Below are positions 52,557 to 61,605 of a stretch of DNA of 64,000 nucleotides, piece after piece (positions within the stretch are counted from its first letter, which is position 1; each line of letters starts with the position of its first letter). The notes beneath the pieces were generated by a model. That model was not told the origin of the DNA. It was given only the letters and a program-made list of their open reading frames with translations, and did no database searches. This DNA is from Microbacterium sp. M28 (GTDB lineage Bacteria; Actinomycetota; Actinomycetes; Actinomycetales; Microbacteriaceae): the NCBI RefSeq assembly GCF_025836995.1, contig NZ_CP107546.1:2852001-2916000 (forward strand). Reading direction: 5' to 3'. Made by a program: the position numbers and the translations under genes.

Positions 52557-52939
52557 CCGTGGTCCCGCAGGGTGCGATAGCGGTGCTCGTTGCGTGCCGC
52601 GCCTCTGGCGTACAGGATGCCGAAGACCACGATGATCGGATAGAACGCGAACGCGTGCAGCAGCCACGACAGCGGCAATCCGAAGAACACGATCTCATCG
52701 ATCTCGGGAATCAGCGCGAGCACGAGCGTGAGCGCGGTTGCCACCACCACGAACCCGGCGACGGTGCCGAGCGCGAGTCGCAGCTGGCTGCGCCGCAGCG
52801 CACGGGCGTACACGGCATCCGCGTCGTCGGCCGTCGAACCCGGCAGCGCGATGCCACGGGTCGATGTCGTCCAGCGGGCCTGGCGCGACGGGGCGCTTCC
52901 GGTGACGCGCACGCGCCGCGGCTGATCCGTCTCATTCAC
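52553..52939 (-). CDS. Small two-TM membrane protein, DUF485-like partner of the symporter
   Basis: This 128-residue protein has a ~45-residue polar N-terminus, two membrane helices (LALGTVAGFVVVATALTLVLAL and LPLSWLLHAFAFYPIIVVFGIL) and a basic tail (ARNEHRYRTLRDHG). The layout and the L-P-L-S/A-W loop match YjcH-type DUF485 proteins, which are encoded directly before ActP-type symporters. It overlaps lytTR (ATGA) and the symporter (ATGA). Confidence 0.75.
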   Translation of the reverse strand: MNETDQPRRVRVTGSAPSRQARWTTSTRGIALPGSTADDADAVYARALRRSQLRLALGTVAGFVVVATALTLVLALIPEIDEIVFFGLPLSWLLHAFAFYPIIVVFGILYARGAARNEHRYRTLRDHG

Positions 52940-53655
52940 CGCGTCGGCCCCTGACGCACCAGCGCCTCCCTGACCGCGGCCAGCAGCCGCCGGGACACGG
53001 GCAGCACGATCGCGCCGACGGAGACCGAGGGCTCGGCCCCGGAGAGCCGAGCCTCAGTGACGGCAGCGCCGGCGACCAGGTACGAGCGGTGCACGCGCAG
53101 GAACCCGGCATCCGCCCAGCGCTGTTCCAGCTCGGAGATCGGGACGCGGACGAGGTGTCCGGTGCCGTCGCCGGTGTGCAGGCGCGAATAGTCGCCCTGT
53201 GCCTGCACCCAGCGGACATCCGAGCGGTTCACGAAGCGGACGGACGCACCGACGGTCACCGGCAGCACTTCGTCGTCGGCTCGGGCCGCTGTGCCGCCCA
53301 GCTCGATCACGCGGTCGATGGCCCGGCGCAGCCGCTCGGTGCGCAGCGGCTTGAGCAGGTAGTCGGCGGCGCGCAGGTCGAAGGCGTCCACCGCGCGGGC
53401 GTCGTCAGCGGTGACGAAGACGATCGCCGGCGGCTCGGCGAGCGCCGACACAGCGCGGGCCAGATCCATCCCACCGAGGCCGGGCATGTGGATGTCGAGG
53501 AAGGCGATCGCGACGGCGCGCTCCGACAGCAGAGCGAGGGCCTGCGCGCCGGACGATGCGGTCAGGATCTCGCCGATCCTGACGTCAGCGCGCAGCAGGT
53601 GCACGATCTCGTCGAGCGCCGGACGCTCGTCGTCCGCGACGAGCACGTCGATCAT
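52936..53655 (-). CDS. LytTR-family response regulator
   Basis: This is a 239-residue regulator. The receiver domain has phospho-Asp in FLDIHMPGLGG (~53), the acidic pair near the N-terminus (VADDE) and the conserved Lys (LLKPLR). The C-terminal LytTR DNA-binding domain has VRWVQAQGDYSRLHT, VRVPISELEQRW and FLRVHRSYLV. It belongs to the BtsR/YpdB/LytR class. It starts 4 bases after the sensor kinase stop. In E. coli BtsR controls the CstA-family pyruvate transporter gene, so here it likely controls its own operon. Confidence 0.93.
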   Translation of the reverse strand: MIDVLVADDERPALDEIVHLLRADVRIGEILTASSGAQALALLSERAVAIAFLDIHMPGLGGMDLARAVSALAEPPAIVFVTADDARAVDAFDLRAADYLLKPLRTERLRRAIDRVIELGGTAARADDEVLPVTVGASVRFVNRSDVRWVQAQGDYSRLHTGDGTGHLVRVPISELEQRWADAGFLRVHRSYLVAGAAVTEARLSGAEPSVSVGAIVLPVSRRLLAAVREALVRQGPTR

Positions 53656-53659
53656 GGGC

Positions 53660-54847
53660 TCACCCCGATTCCAGATCGTGCAGGGGTTGCGACTTCGGGA
53701 TCCGCATCCGCACCAGGGTACCCGCGCCGATGTTGGTCTCGACGACCAGTTCGCCGTCCGGTCCGTACAGCTGACGCAGCCGGGTGTCGACGTTGCGCAG
53801 ACCGACGTGAGCGCCGTCGTCCGCGGAGTCCAGGAGCGCTCGCAGCTCCTGCGGATCCATCCCGACGCCGTCGTCCTCGACCGTGATCTCGGTGTGCGTC
53901 GTCGCGTCGTCGGCGAAGATGCGGATCGTGCCGCCGCCCTCCCCCGGCTCCAGCCCGTGTCGCACCGCGTTCTCCACGAGCGGCTGGACGGACAGGAACG
54001 GGATGACGGTGGCAAGCGTCTCCGGCGCGATGCGAAGCGTCACCTCGAGCCGGTCGCCGAACCGCGCCCGCTCGAGCGTCAGGTAGTGGTGGATGCTGCC
54101 GAGCTCCTCGGCGACGGTCGTGAACTCGCCCTGTCTGCGGAAGGAGTACCGCGTGAAGTCGGCGAAGTCGAGCACGAGGTCGCGGGCGCGGTCGGGGTCG
54201 GCGTGGATGAAGGATGCGATCGCGGTGAGCGCGTTGTAGATGAAGTGCGGCGAGATCTGCGCGCGCAGCGACCGCAGTTCGGCCTCCGCGAGGGCCGTGC
54301 GCGACGCATCGAGACCGCCGAGCTCGACCTGCGCGGCGCACCAGTCAGCGACCTCGGCCGCCGCCCGCACCAGAGCAGCCCGGACCGGTGCGGCGAAGGC
54401 GACCACGACGCCGATCACACGGCCGTCGACGACGATGGGAGCGCCCACCGCCTCGAGGTCGTCGTCGGCGTCGTCCCGTTTGGGGAACACCTGACGGCGA
54501 CCTGTGTCGCGCACGCGGCGGGCGATCCGCACGGCGGCGGATTCGAGCCCGTCCGACGGCCCGTCGAACGCCACGGCGTCCGTGTCGTCCACCAGCGCGA
54601 CCGCTGCGCTGCCGAGCAGCACGCGCAGGTGCCGGGCCGCGCGGGCGGCATCCGGAGAGGCCAGCCCTCCGCGCAGATGCCGAGCGGCGAGGCTCGCCTG
54701 GTGCAGCGCCTCATGCGCGGCGCGATCCGCGTCGCTGCCGAGATCCGCGCCGCCGCGGGCGAGCCGCCGGGCCAGCGCGAGCAGCACCGTGAGGAGGATG
54801 CCGGCGACGACGCCCAGGAGGGCGGCGAGGACGACGGCGTCGGTCAT
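53660..54847 (-). CDS. LytS-type sensor histidine kinase with GAF-like input domain
   Basis: This 395-residue kinase has one N-terminal membrane helix (residues ~4-26), a cytosolic GAF-like domain (~45-170) and a His_kinase domain with phospho-accepting His in LRAQISPHFIYNAL (~199). A HATPase follows (QPLVENAVRHGLEP, DDGVGMD, HVGLRNVDTRL). It lacks the multi-helix 5TM-LYT sensor of BtsS/LytS, so the signal is probably read inside the cell. Pairs with the LytTR gene 4 bases downstream. Confidence 0.92.
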   Translation of the reverse strand: MTDAVVLAALLGVVAGILLTVLLALARRLARGGADLGSDADRAAHEALHQASLAARHLRGGLASPDAARAARHLRVLLGSAAVALVDDTDAVAFDGPSDGLESAAVRIARRVRDTGRRQVFPKRDDADDDLEAVGAPIVVDGRVIGVVVAFAAPVRAALVRAAAEVADWCAAQVELGGLDASRTALAEAELRSLRAQISPHFIYNALTAIASFIHADPDRARDLVLDFADFTRYSFRRQGEFTTVAEELGSIHHYLTLERARFGDRLEVTLRIAPETLATVIPFLSVQPLVENAVRHGLEPGEGGGTIRIFADDATTHTEITVEDDGVGMDPQELRALLDSADDGAHVGLRNVDTRLRQLYGPDGELVVETNIGAGTLVRMRIPKSQPLHDLESG

Positions 54848-54872
54848 GCCCTCAGCCTAGATCCGGACCCGG

Positions 54873-55118
54873 TCAGCAGCAGCGGGCTCCTGGATTGCGA
54901 TCCTGGTCGTCCATCTTCTGCCGCCAGAACTGCCGCTCGGACATCGGCTCCTCGTCCGGATGCAGACGACGCTGATGGGCGACGTACGTCGCGTAGGCGC
55001 TGTCGCCCATCAGGTTCGTGACATACCAGCGGATGCCGCGCCGGGCCCGGCCGATGAACGCGATGATCGCGCGCATCGGGCCGGTCGCGGCATCCGCTCG
55101 TGTCGTCATGTCGACCAT
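54873..55118 (-). CDS. YbdD/YjiX family protein
   Basis: This 81-residue small protein has the family pattern RRGIRWYVTNLMGDSAYATYVAH (here shortened: YVTNLMGDSAYATYV), HPDEEPMSERQFWR and a C-terminal CC. YbdD/YjiX genes almost always follow cstA/btsT and are believed to assist peptide/pyruvate transport. It begins one base after the cstA stop; the ATG at 55109 three codons in is an alternative start. Confidence 0.9.
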   Translation of the reverse strand: MVDMTTRADAATGPMRAIIAFIGRARRGIRWYVTNLMGDSAYATYVAHQRRLHPDEEPMSERQFWRQKMDDQDRNPGARCC

Positions 55119-55119
55119 G

Positions 55120-57402
55120 TCAGTGACGTGCCTTCGCGCGCTCTTCGGCGAGGATCGGCTCCCACTTCTTCTCGAGTTCGCGCTCGGCGGCGGTCGGGAT
55201 GAACCCGGCCGGTGCGTAGCGGCGCGATGCCACCGGGGCGTCCTCGGTGTTCTCGCCTCCGCCGTTCACGATCGCCCTGATCGTCGTGATGATCGCCACC
55301 ACCATGACGATGATGGTCAGCACCACGAAGATGATCGACAGCGTGCCCTGCACCGCGGTGTTGCGGATCACGGCATCCACGACCTCCGGAGCTCCGAGCG
55401 CGTCATCACCGGCGTCGCGCGCGGCGACGTACTTGAAGTGGTTCGCCCAGTATCCGATCGCCGGGACCGGCGAGAAGATCTTGTACATCGACGCCGTGAT
55501 CGTGACCACAGCGGTGAAGGCGAGCGGCAGCGCGATGATCCACAGCCACTTCACGTAGCTCTTGCCCCGCTTGGCCACGATCGCCAGCACCACGGCGAGC
55601 GCGATCGCCGCCAGGAGCTGGTTGGCGATGCCGAACAGCGGGAAGAACGTGTTGATGCCGCCGAGCGGATCGGTCACGCCGAGGATGAGGATCCATCCCC
55701 AGCCGGCGACCATGATCGCCGTGCAGATCCAGACACCGGGGCGCCAGGAGACGTCACGGAACTTCGGGACCCAGGCGCCGATCGTGTCCTGCAGCATGAA
55801 GCGGGCGACGCGCGTTCCAGCGTCCACCGCCGTCAGGATGAACAGCGCCTCGAACATGATCGCGAAGTGGTACCAGAACGCCATGAGCGCCTCGCCACCG
55901 AGAGCCTGCTGCATGATCGTCGCGAGACCCAGTGCGAGCGTGGGCGCCCCACCGGTGCGCGACACGACCGATTCCTCACCGACCGCCGCCGCCGTGTTCG
56001 TCAGGACCTCCGGCGTGATGTTCACCCCGGTGAGGCCGAGCGAGTTCACGAACGCGACGGCACCCTCGACCGTCCCGCCTGTCAGCGCGGCCGGGGCGTT
56101 CATCGCGAAGTAGATGCCCTGGTCGATCGAGATCGCGGCGACGAGCGCCATGATCGCGACGAAGGATTCCATCAGCATCCCGCCGTAGCCGATGAAGCGG
56201 GTCTGCCGCTCCTTCTCCACGAGCTTCGGCGTCGTGCCGGAGGAGATCAGCGCATGGAAGCCGGACAGGGCTCCGCACGCGATCGTGACGAAGAGGAACG
56301 GGAACAGGGGACCCGCGAACACCGGCCCCATGCCGTTCTCGCCGAAGATCGACACCGCGGGGACCGTGATCTCGGGCCGCACGAGGATGATCGCGCCGGC
56401 GAGCATGACGATCACACCGATCTTCATGAACGTCGACAGGTAGTCACGCGGGGCGAGCAGCAGCCACACGGGCAGGATCGCGGCGATGAAGCCGTAGATG
56501 ATGATGCCCCAGGCGATCACCTCGCGGTCGAGGTGGAACATCGCGACGCCCCAGTCGGTGCTCGCGACCCACCCGCCGGCGATGATCGCACCGAGCAGCA
56601 GCACGAAGCCGATGATCGACACCTCTGTGACCTTGCCAGGGCGCAGGAAGCGCAGATAGACGCCCATGAACAGGGCGATCGGGATGGTCATCGCCACCGA
56701 GAAGACACCCCACGGGCTCTCGCCGAGGGCGTTGACGACGACGAGCGCGAGGATCGCGACGATGATCAGCATGATCAGCAGCGAGGCGATGATGGCGGCC
56801 GATCCGCCGATCTTGCCGAGCTCCTGGCGCGCCATCTGGCCGATCGTGCGTCCACCGCGGCGCATCGAGAAGAACAGCACGGTGTAGTCCTGGACGGCGC
56901 CGGCGAGCACGACGCCGACGATGATCCAGATCGTGCCGGGGAGATATCCCATCTGCGCGGCGAGGACCGGCCCGACCAGGGGCCCGGCACCGGCGATCGC
57001 GGCGAAGTGGTGTCCGTACAGAACGCGACGGTCGGTGGGGACGTAGTCCTTGCCGTCCTGCCTCACCTCGGCCGGTGTCGCCCGCTTGTCGTTGGGTCGC
57101 GTGATGTAGCGCTCGATGACCTTCGAGTAGAAGCGGTAACCGATGAAGTAGGTGCAGACCGCGGCGAACACGAACCAGATCGCGTTGACGGTCTCGCCGC
57201 GGACGATCGCGAGCATGACCCAGGCGACGCCGCCGAGCAGCGCGATGGCGGACCACAGCACGATCTTGGGCCAGGTCCAGCGGGACGTCTTCGCGTCCTG
57301 CTCCTCGGTGAGCGAGACCGGGGGAAGGGATGGATCGGTGATGATGTCGGGTTCGTCGTCGACGACGCCCGCGCCGCGCGTGTGCGGCTGGGATGCAGAC
57401 AT
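55120..57402 (-). CDS. cstA: CstA-family carbon starvation/pyruvate transporter
   Basis: This is a 760-residue polytopic membrane protein with ~16-18 helices. Motifs: [41 protein letters not shown] shortened, [20 protein letters not shown] shortened, [18 protein letters not shown], and [17 protein letters not shown]. The family includes CstA (peptides) and BtsT (pyruvate/H+ symport). Start: ATG at 57402, GGAGAAC upstream; a longer frame contains no CstA sequence. First gene of a six-gene operon with ybdD and its own LytS/LytTR system. Pyruvate is the likeliest substrate because of the linked two-component and monocarboxylate symporter genes. Confidence 0.92.
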   Translation of the reverse strand: MSASQPHTRGAGVVDDEPDIITDPSLPPVSLTEEQDAKTSRWTWPKIVLWSAIALLGGVAWVMLAIVRGETVNAIWFVFAAVCTYFIGYRFYSKVIERYITRPNDKRATPAEVRQDGKDYVPTDRRVLYGHHFAAIAGAGPLVGPVLAAQMGYLPGTIWIIVGVVLAGAVQDYTVLFFSMRRGGRTIGQMARQELGKIGGSAAIIASLLIMLIIVAILALVVVNALGESPWGVFSVAMTIPIALFMGVYLRFLRPGKVTEVSIIGFVLLLGAIIAGGWVASTDWGVAMFHLDREVIAWGIIIYGFIAAILPVWLLLAPRDYLSTFMKIGVIVMLAGAIILVRPEITVPAVSIFGENGMGPVFAGPLFPFLFVTIACGALSGFHALISSGTTPKLVEKERQTRFIGYGGMLMESFVAIMALVAAISIDQGIYFAMNAPAALTGGTVEGAVAFVNSLGLTGVNITPEVLTNTAAAVGEESVVSRTGGAPTLALGLATIMQQALGGEALMAFWYHFAIMFEALFILTAVDAGTRVARFMLQDTIGAWVPKFRDVSWRPGVWICTAIMVAGWGWILILGVTDPLGGINTFFPLFGIANQLLAAIALAVVLAIVAKRGKSYVKWLWIIALPLAFTAVVTITASMYKIFSPVPAIGYWANHFKYVAARDAGDDALGAPEVVDAVIRNTAVQGTLSIIFVVLTIIVMVVAIITTIRAIVNGGGENTEDAPVASRRYAPAGFIPTAAERELEKKWEPILAEERAKARH

Positions 57403-57550
57403 GGTTCTCCTCTGGGTGCGCGTCTTTGCGTGACCCCACGTTAGGAACACCGCGGATGACGCGTGCGCCCCACCAGGCACCCGTGCGACGAGCGGCGCCG
57501 CCGAGTCGACGAGCGGCGCCCGGCGACCGGTGCGCAGATAGGCTGGATCG

Positions 57551-58096
57551 GTGCCGACGAGTCCTCCCCTGCCCACGCGCGTGCTGCTCGTCTGCGCCGC
57601 GATCGGGGTCGCGACGGGAATCCTCGGCGGAGTGGCCGGCCTCATCACCCCGGTGGTGCTCATCGCCGCGCCATGGGCGTACGGTCTCATCCTCGGCTCG
57701 CACGTGCTCCCCGGCATCATCGCGCAGGAGGTGCTGCGCCGCCCGTTCGTCGCCCTCATCACGCATGTCTTCGCGGCACTGATCTCCAGCGCGTTCGCCC
57801 CGATGTGGACCCTGCGCTTCCTCGGCACCGCACTGCTGTTCGGCGCGATCCAGGAGGGCATCGCCGCACTGACCCGGTATCGGGCGTGGGGCGCCTGGCG
57901 GTTCTTCATCTCCGCCGGAGTGATCGGCGTCTTCGTCGCGGTCATCGTGTTCTTCGCCGCCGATATGGGCTCGCTCGACCCGTGGGCGCAGATCATGTAT
58001 CTCGTCATCAGCGTGCTGGGCCCGGTGGCGTGGACCGCCGTGGGCCTCTCGATCGGAACGGCACTGCGCCGGGCGGGCATCGCCAGACCCCGATGA
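57551..58096 (+). CDS. ECF transporter S component, YkoE-like (first copy)
   Basis: This 181-residue integral membrane protein has five to six helices; the RRPFVALITHVFAALISSAF shortened loop (RRPFVALITHVFA) and YRAWGAWRFFISAGVIGV mark the YkoE-like S-component family. It is paralogous to the gene at 61602-62168 (shared RPFV.L, YR.WG.W and WAQI positions). Start: GTG at 57551. It lies upstream of the iron box at 58109, thus possibly in a separate transcription unit from the ATPase genes. YkoE binds hydroxymethylpyrimidine in Bacillus, but here the neighbourhood points to iron. Confidence 0.82.
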   Translation: MPTSPPLPTRVLLVCAAIGVATGILGGVAGLITPVVLIAAPWAYGLILGSHVLPGIIAQEVLRRPFVALITHVFAALISSAFAPMWTLRFLGTALLFGAIQEGIAALTRYRAWGAWRFFISAGVIGVFVAVIVFFAADMGSLDPWAQIMYLVISVLGPVAWTAVGLSIGTALRRAGIARPR

Positions 58097-58108
58097 CGGA
58101 GGTGCAAG

Positions 58109-58127
58109 TCAGGTAAGGCTCGGCTAA
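58109..58127 (+). promoter_or_regulatory. DtxR/IdeR-like iron box
   Basis: TCAGGTAAGGCTCGGCTAA matches the DtxR/IdeR consensus TTAGGTTAGGCTAACCTAA at 14 of 19 positions. It lies 38 bases before the GTG of the ECF ATPase, where repressor binding would block transcription under iron-replete conditions. Confidence 0.6.
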
Positions 58128-58165
58128 GTTAGAGGAATACCGACCGCCTACCCCGGGGTTCATCC

Positions 58166-59893
58166 GTGCGCACATCCGCACCCCTGCTTCGCGTGCGTGA
58201 CCTCTCGCTCACCCACGTCGGTGCCGCGCACGCCTCGCCGCAGGATCTCTCGTTCGACCTCGCGCCGGGTGAGGTCGTTCTGGTCCTCGGGCCGAGCGGA
58301 TCGGGGAAGTCGACCCTCGCGCTCGCGCTGAACGGCCTCATCCCGCAATCGGTCCCGGCCGACGCCACCGGCTCCGTCGAGGTGAACGGCCGCAGCACGG
58401 CGAGCACCCCGGTGGCCGAGCTCAGCACGGACGTCGCCATGGTGTTCCAGGACCCGGATGCCCAACTCGTCACCGGAACCCTGCTCGACGAGGTGGCCTT
58501 CGCTCTGGAGAACCTGCTGCTGCCGGTGCCCGAGGTCCTCTCGCGGGCAGGGGCCGCGCTGCGCCGCGTCGGCCTGTGGAGTCGCCGCGACTGGAACCCC
58601 GATCGGCTCTCGGGCGGCGGACGCCAACGGCTCGCGATCGCGTGCGCGCTCGCGATGGGATCCGAGCTGATCGTGCTCGACGAACCGACCGCGAACCTCG
58701 ACCCCCAGGGGATCGACGACGTGTACGACGCGCTCGGCGACCTCGTCTCGGAGCGCGACCGCGCCGTCGTGCTGGTCGAGCACAATCTGGACGCCGCGAT
58801 GCGCTTCGCGACCCGCGTGCTCGTCCTGGACCGCGACGGCCGACTGGCCTTCGACGGCCCGGTCCAGGAGATCCTGCGCGAGCACACGGACGAGCTGGTC
58901 GCGATGGGCGTCTGGCTCCCGGCCGCGGCGTTGGCGGGGCGGATGCTGCGGGCACGCGGCATCCTGCTCGAGGAGGTGCCCCTGCCGCTGACCCCGGAGG
59001 AGCTCGCCCGTGCGCTGGGCGACGGCGCCCTCCCTCGCCCGTCGAACGAGGGAACGGGTGCTCGCTCAACGAACGAGGAGCGGGACGCTCGCTCAACGAA
59101 CGAGGAGCGGGCGGGCGAGAGCGCGCTCATCCGGGCGCGCGGGCTCACGGTCCGGCGCGGGAGAGCCGAGATCCTGCACGGCGTCGACCTCGACATCCCG
59201 GCTGGCTCGCTCACCGCGATCGTGGGCGCGAACGGGGCGGGCAAGACCACGCTCATCCAGGCTCTGGCGGGAGTCGTTCCTCCCCCGAGACGGCAGGTCG
59301 ACGTCGACGGGCTCGACCCGGCGACGGCATCCCCCCGTGAGCTCGCCGGACGCATCGGCTTCGTGTTCCAGAACCCCGAGCACCAGTTCATCGCGCACAC
59401 CGTTTTCGACGAACTCGCGCACGGGCTCCGCCTGCAGCGTGCCGACGAAGCCGAGATCTCCGCACGGGTCGGCGAGATGCTCGAACGCTTCGGCCTCGAG
59501 CGCAAGGCGGATGTGCATCCGTTCCTGCTCTCCGGCGGCGAGAAGCGACGCCTTTCCGTCGGGACCGCGCTCATCACGCGTCCGCGCGTGCTCGCCCTCG
59601 ATGAGCCGACGTTCGGCCAGGACAGAGCCCGGGCTGCCGAGCTGCTGGGCCTGCTCGCCGAGCTCCGCGACCGCGGGACCACGATCGTCATCGTGACGCA
59701 CGATCTGCAGCTCGTCGCCGATCGCACCACGCACACCGTGATCCTCGCCGACGGCCGCGTGCACGCCGCCGGACGAACGGCGGACCTGTTCGCGGCCGAC
59801 GGCGTCTTCGAGTCCGCCGGCCTGCGGCTGCCCGCACTGCACCGAGCGCTACCGGCGCACCTGCGGCGCCTCGTCGCCGAGGGTGTCCGATGA
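58166..59893 (+). CDS. ECF transporter double ATPase (fused A1-A2)
   Basis: This is a 575-residue fusion of two ABC ATPases. First domain: Walker A GPSGSGKSTL (~43), Q-loop VFQDPDAQ, signature LSGGGRQRLAIA (~147), LDEPTANLD and H in VEHN. Second domain: GANGAGKTTLI (~354), VFQNPEHQ, LSGGEKRRLSVG (~455), LDEPTFGQD and VTHD. The Q-loop D/E-(A/H)-Q patterns are typical of ECF ATPases. The linker at ~290-316 contains a duplicated ARSTNEER unit from an inserted DNA repeat. Start: GTG at 58166, weak ribosome-binding site. ATGA overlap with the T component. Energises both S components. Confidence 0.9.
   Translation: MRTSAPLLRVRDLSLTHVGAAHASPQDLSFDLAPGEVVLVLGPSGSGKSTLALALNGLIPQSVPADATGSVEVNGRSTASTPVAELSTDVAMVFQDPDAQLVTGTLLDEVAFALENLLLPVPEVLSRAGAALRRVGLWSRRDWNPDRLSGGGRQRLAIACALAMGSELIVLDEPTANLDPQGIDDVYDALGDLVSERDRAVVLVEHNLDAAMRFATRVLVLDRDGRLAFDGPVQEILREHTDELVAMGVWLPAAALAGRMLRARGILLEEVPLPLTPEELARALGDGALPRPSNEGTGARSTNEERDARSTNEERAGESALIRARGLTVRRGRAEILHGVDLDIPAGSLTAIVGANGAGKTTLIQALAGVVPPPRRQVDVDGLDPATASPRELAGRIGFVFQNPEHQFIAHTVFDELAHGLRLQRADEAEISARVGEMLERFGLERKADVHPFLLSGGEKRRLSVGTALITRPRVLALDEPTFGQDRARAAELLGLLAELRDRGTTIVIVTHDLQLVADRTTHTVILADGRVHAAGRTADLFAADGVFESAGLRLPALHRALPAHLRRLVAEGVR
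59061..59111 (+). repeat. In-frame 27-bp tandem repeat within the ATPase linker
   Basis: Two identical 24-base units (ctcgctcaacgaacgaggag + cggg) at 59061-59084 and 59088-59111, period 27, with a degenerate third unit just before (gtcgaacgaggg). They encode ARSTNEER twice. The sequence is related to the dispersed intergenic repeat at 47869-47921, so a REP-like element seems to have entered a coding linker without breaking the frame. Confidence 0.8.
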
Positions 59894-60720
59894 CGATCAC
59901 CGCCCCCACGCGCACGGTCGATCCGTACGCGGCGACGACCCCGGCATCCGCTCGGCACTTCCTGCACCGTCTGAATCCGCTTTCCAAGGTCGCGGGCGCG
60001 CTGCCGGCGATGCTGCTGCTCGTGTTCGTCCGCGATCTGGCGACGCCTGCGGCCTTCCTGATCCTCGGCTACGCCCTCATCCTCACCGGCGCCCGCCTGA
60101 CCCGCCGCAGCGTCCTGCTGCTGTTCGCCGCCGTCCCGCTGGGGCTGCTCGCGATCGGCGTGGGGTTCTCCCTCTGGGTGGATCCGGGACTGGTCGACGC
60201 GACGGCACCCGTGCTGCGGATCGGCGACTGGATCCTGTACACCGGAGCGCTGGAGATCGGCTTCGCGACGGCGCTTCGGCTCGGAAGCATCCTCGCGCTC
60301 GCGCTGATCGGCGGCCTCACGACGACCGGCCCCGATCTCGTGCGCGCGAGCATCCAGCAGCTGCACGTCCCCTACCGGATCGGGTACACGGCGCTGGCCG
60401 CCTACCGGTTCGTCCCGCGGTTCGGGCACGAGCTGGCCGTCATCCGCGCGGCGCATCGCGTGCGCGGGCACCACGGCGGTCGCGGGCCCTTCGCCCGCAT
60501 CGCACGCGGCTGGGGATACATCGTCCCGCTGCTCGCCGGAGCGATCCGGCACGCCGAGCGCGTTGCCCTCGCGATGGACTCGCGCGCGTTCGGCGCGCAT
60601 CCGACCCGCACCGAGCGGCACATCGTGCCGTTCCGCGTGCGCGACACGATCTTCATCATCGCGTTCATCGCGGCATCCGCTGCGATCTTCGCCGTGACCT
60701 TTCCCTGGCAGCTGAACTGA
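59890..60720 (+). CDS. ECF transporter T component (EcfT/CbiQ family)
   Basis: This 276-residue membrane protein has ~5-6 helices. It begins with the family's HRLNPLSKV motif (~25-33), and the C-terminal coupling helices contain RFGHELAVIRAAHRVRG and AIRHAERVALAMDSRAFG, the A-R-G-type ATPase-binding motifs. It links the S components to the double ATPase. ATGA overlap with the ATPase gene; 9 bases before the SIP gene. Confidence 0.92.
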   Translation: MTITAPTRTVDPYAATTPASARHFLHRLNPLSKVAGALPAMLLLVFVRDLATPAAFLILGYALILTGARLTRRSVLLLFAAVPLGLLAIGVGFSLWVDPGLVDATAPVLRIGDWILYTGALEIGFATALRLGSILALALIGGLTTTGPDLVRASIQQLHVPYRIGYTALAAYRFVPRFGHELAVIRAAHRVRGHHGGRGPFARIARGWGYIVPLLAGAIRHAERVALAMDSRAFGAHPTRTERHIVPFRVRDTIFIIAFIAASAAIFAVTFPWQLN

Positions 60721-60729
60721 GAGGAACCC

Positions 60730-61605
60730 ATGGCCTACTCCAAGATGGTCAAGCCCGCGTCCGCGGAGCTCACGCACCTGACCGTGCTGCGCAGCGAACG
60801 ACTCGCCCCGCACTGGATCCGCGTGACGTTCGGCGGCGGCGAGATCGACCGATTCCAGCCGATGGGCTACGACCAATGGTTCCGGCTGTTCCTGCCGATC
60901 GGCGGCGAAGCAGGTCTCGAGCGCGTCCCCGCGAAGGCCAACAAGACGCTGGGGTACCTGAAGTTCCTCCGCATCCCGGACGGCGAGCGCCCCGTGATGC
61001 GCAACTACACCGTCCGCGCCTTCCGCCCCGCGACGGGCGAGTCGGATGCCGAGCTCGACGTCGACTTCGTGCTGCACGGCTCGGCGGCTGATGGCACGGC
61101 CGGACCCGCCTCGCGCTGGGCGGAGACCTGCCGGCCGGGCGAGCACGTGCTGATCATCGATGAGGGCCTCGCCTTCAACCCGCAGCGCGGAACCGACCGC
61201 GTGGTGCTCGTCGGCGACGAGACCGCGCTGCCCGCGATCGCCGGTATCAGCGCCTCGCTGCCGGCTTCGGCGACCGGCACGGCGATCATCGAGGTGCCGT
61301 CGGAGGAGGACGCGCTCGAGTTCCCGCATCCGGCTGGTCTCGATGTGGTGTGGATCGTGCGTCCGCACGACGCGCTTCCCGGCGCGCTCGCCCTCGCACG
61401 GCTGCGCGACACCGACCTCCCCGAGGTGCCGTTCCACGCGTACGGTGCCGGAGAGCAGGCGCTCGCGTCGGGTGTGCGCAAGCAGCTCGTGTCCGAGCGC
61501 GGGGTCGACAAGAACCAGGTGAGCTTCTGCGGGTACTGGAAAGTCGGAGCCGCGTCCCCGGCATCCAAGGCCGCCCGCGAGACCGCCGCGGAGCCGCTGG
61601 TATGA
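60730..61605 (+). CDS. Siderophore-interacting protein (FAD-dependent ferric reductase)
   Basis: This 291-residue SIP-family flavoprotein has an N-terminal FAD-binding barrel with RNYTVRAF (~90) and DFVLHG..GPASRWAE, and a C-terminal NAD(P)H-binding half with VVLVGDETALPAIAGI and the terminal GYWK motif. SIP proteins reduce Fe(III)-siderophores in the cytosol to release Fe(II). GAGAGGAA ribosome-binding site; stop overlaps the second S-component gene by ATGA. Its place inside an ECF operon suggests that the transporter brings in a ferric chelate. Confidence 0.93.
   Translation: MAYSKMVKPASAELTHLTVLRSERLAPHWIRVTFGGGEIDRFQPMGYDQWFRLFLPIGGEAGLERVPAKANKTLGYLKFLRIPDGERPVMRNYTVRAFRPATGESDAELDVDFVLHGSAADGTAGPASRWAETCRPGEHVLIIDEGLAFNPQRGTDRVVLVGDETALPAIAGISASLPASATGTAIIEVPSEEDALEFPHPAGLDVVWIVRPHDALPGALALARLRDTDLPEVPFHAYGAGEQALASGVRKQLVSERGVDKNQVSFCGYWKVGAASPASKAARETAAEPLV

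Noticed and set aside
55018..57444. 808-codon plus-strand frame opposite cstA
   Set aside because: Composed of R/D/H/E runs typical of an antisense shadow of membrane-protein genes.
57403..57550. TPP riboswitch before the YkoE-like gene
   Set aside because: No recognisable CUGAGA/ACC(U)GA core of the THI box; only a short duplicated cgacgagcggcgcc sequence is seen.
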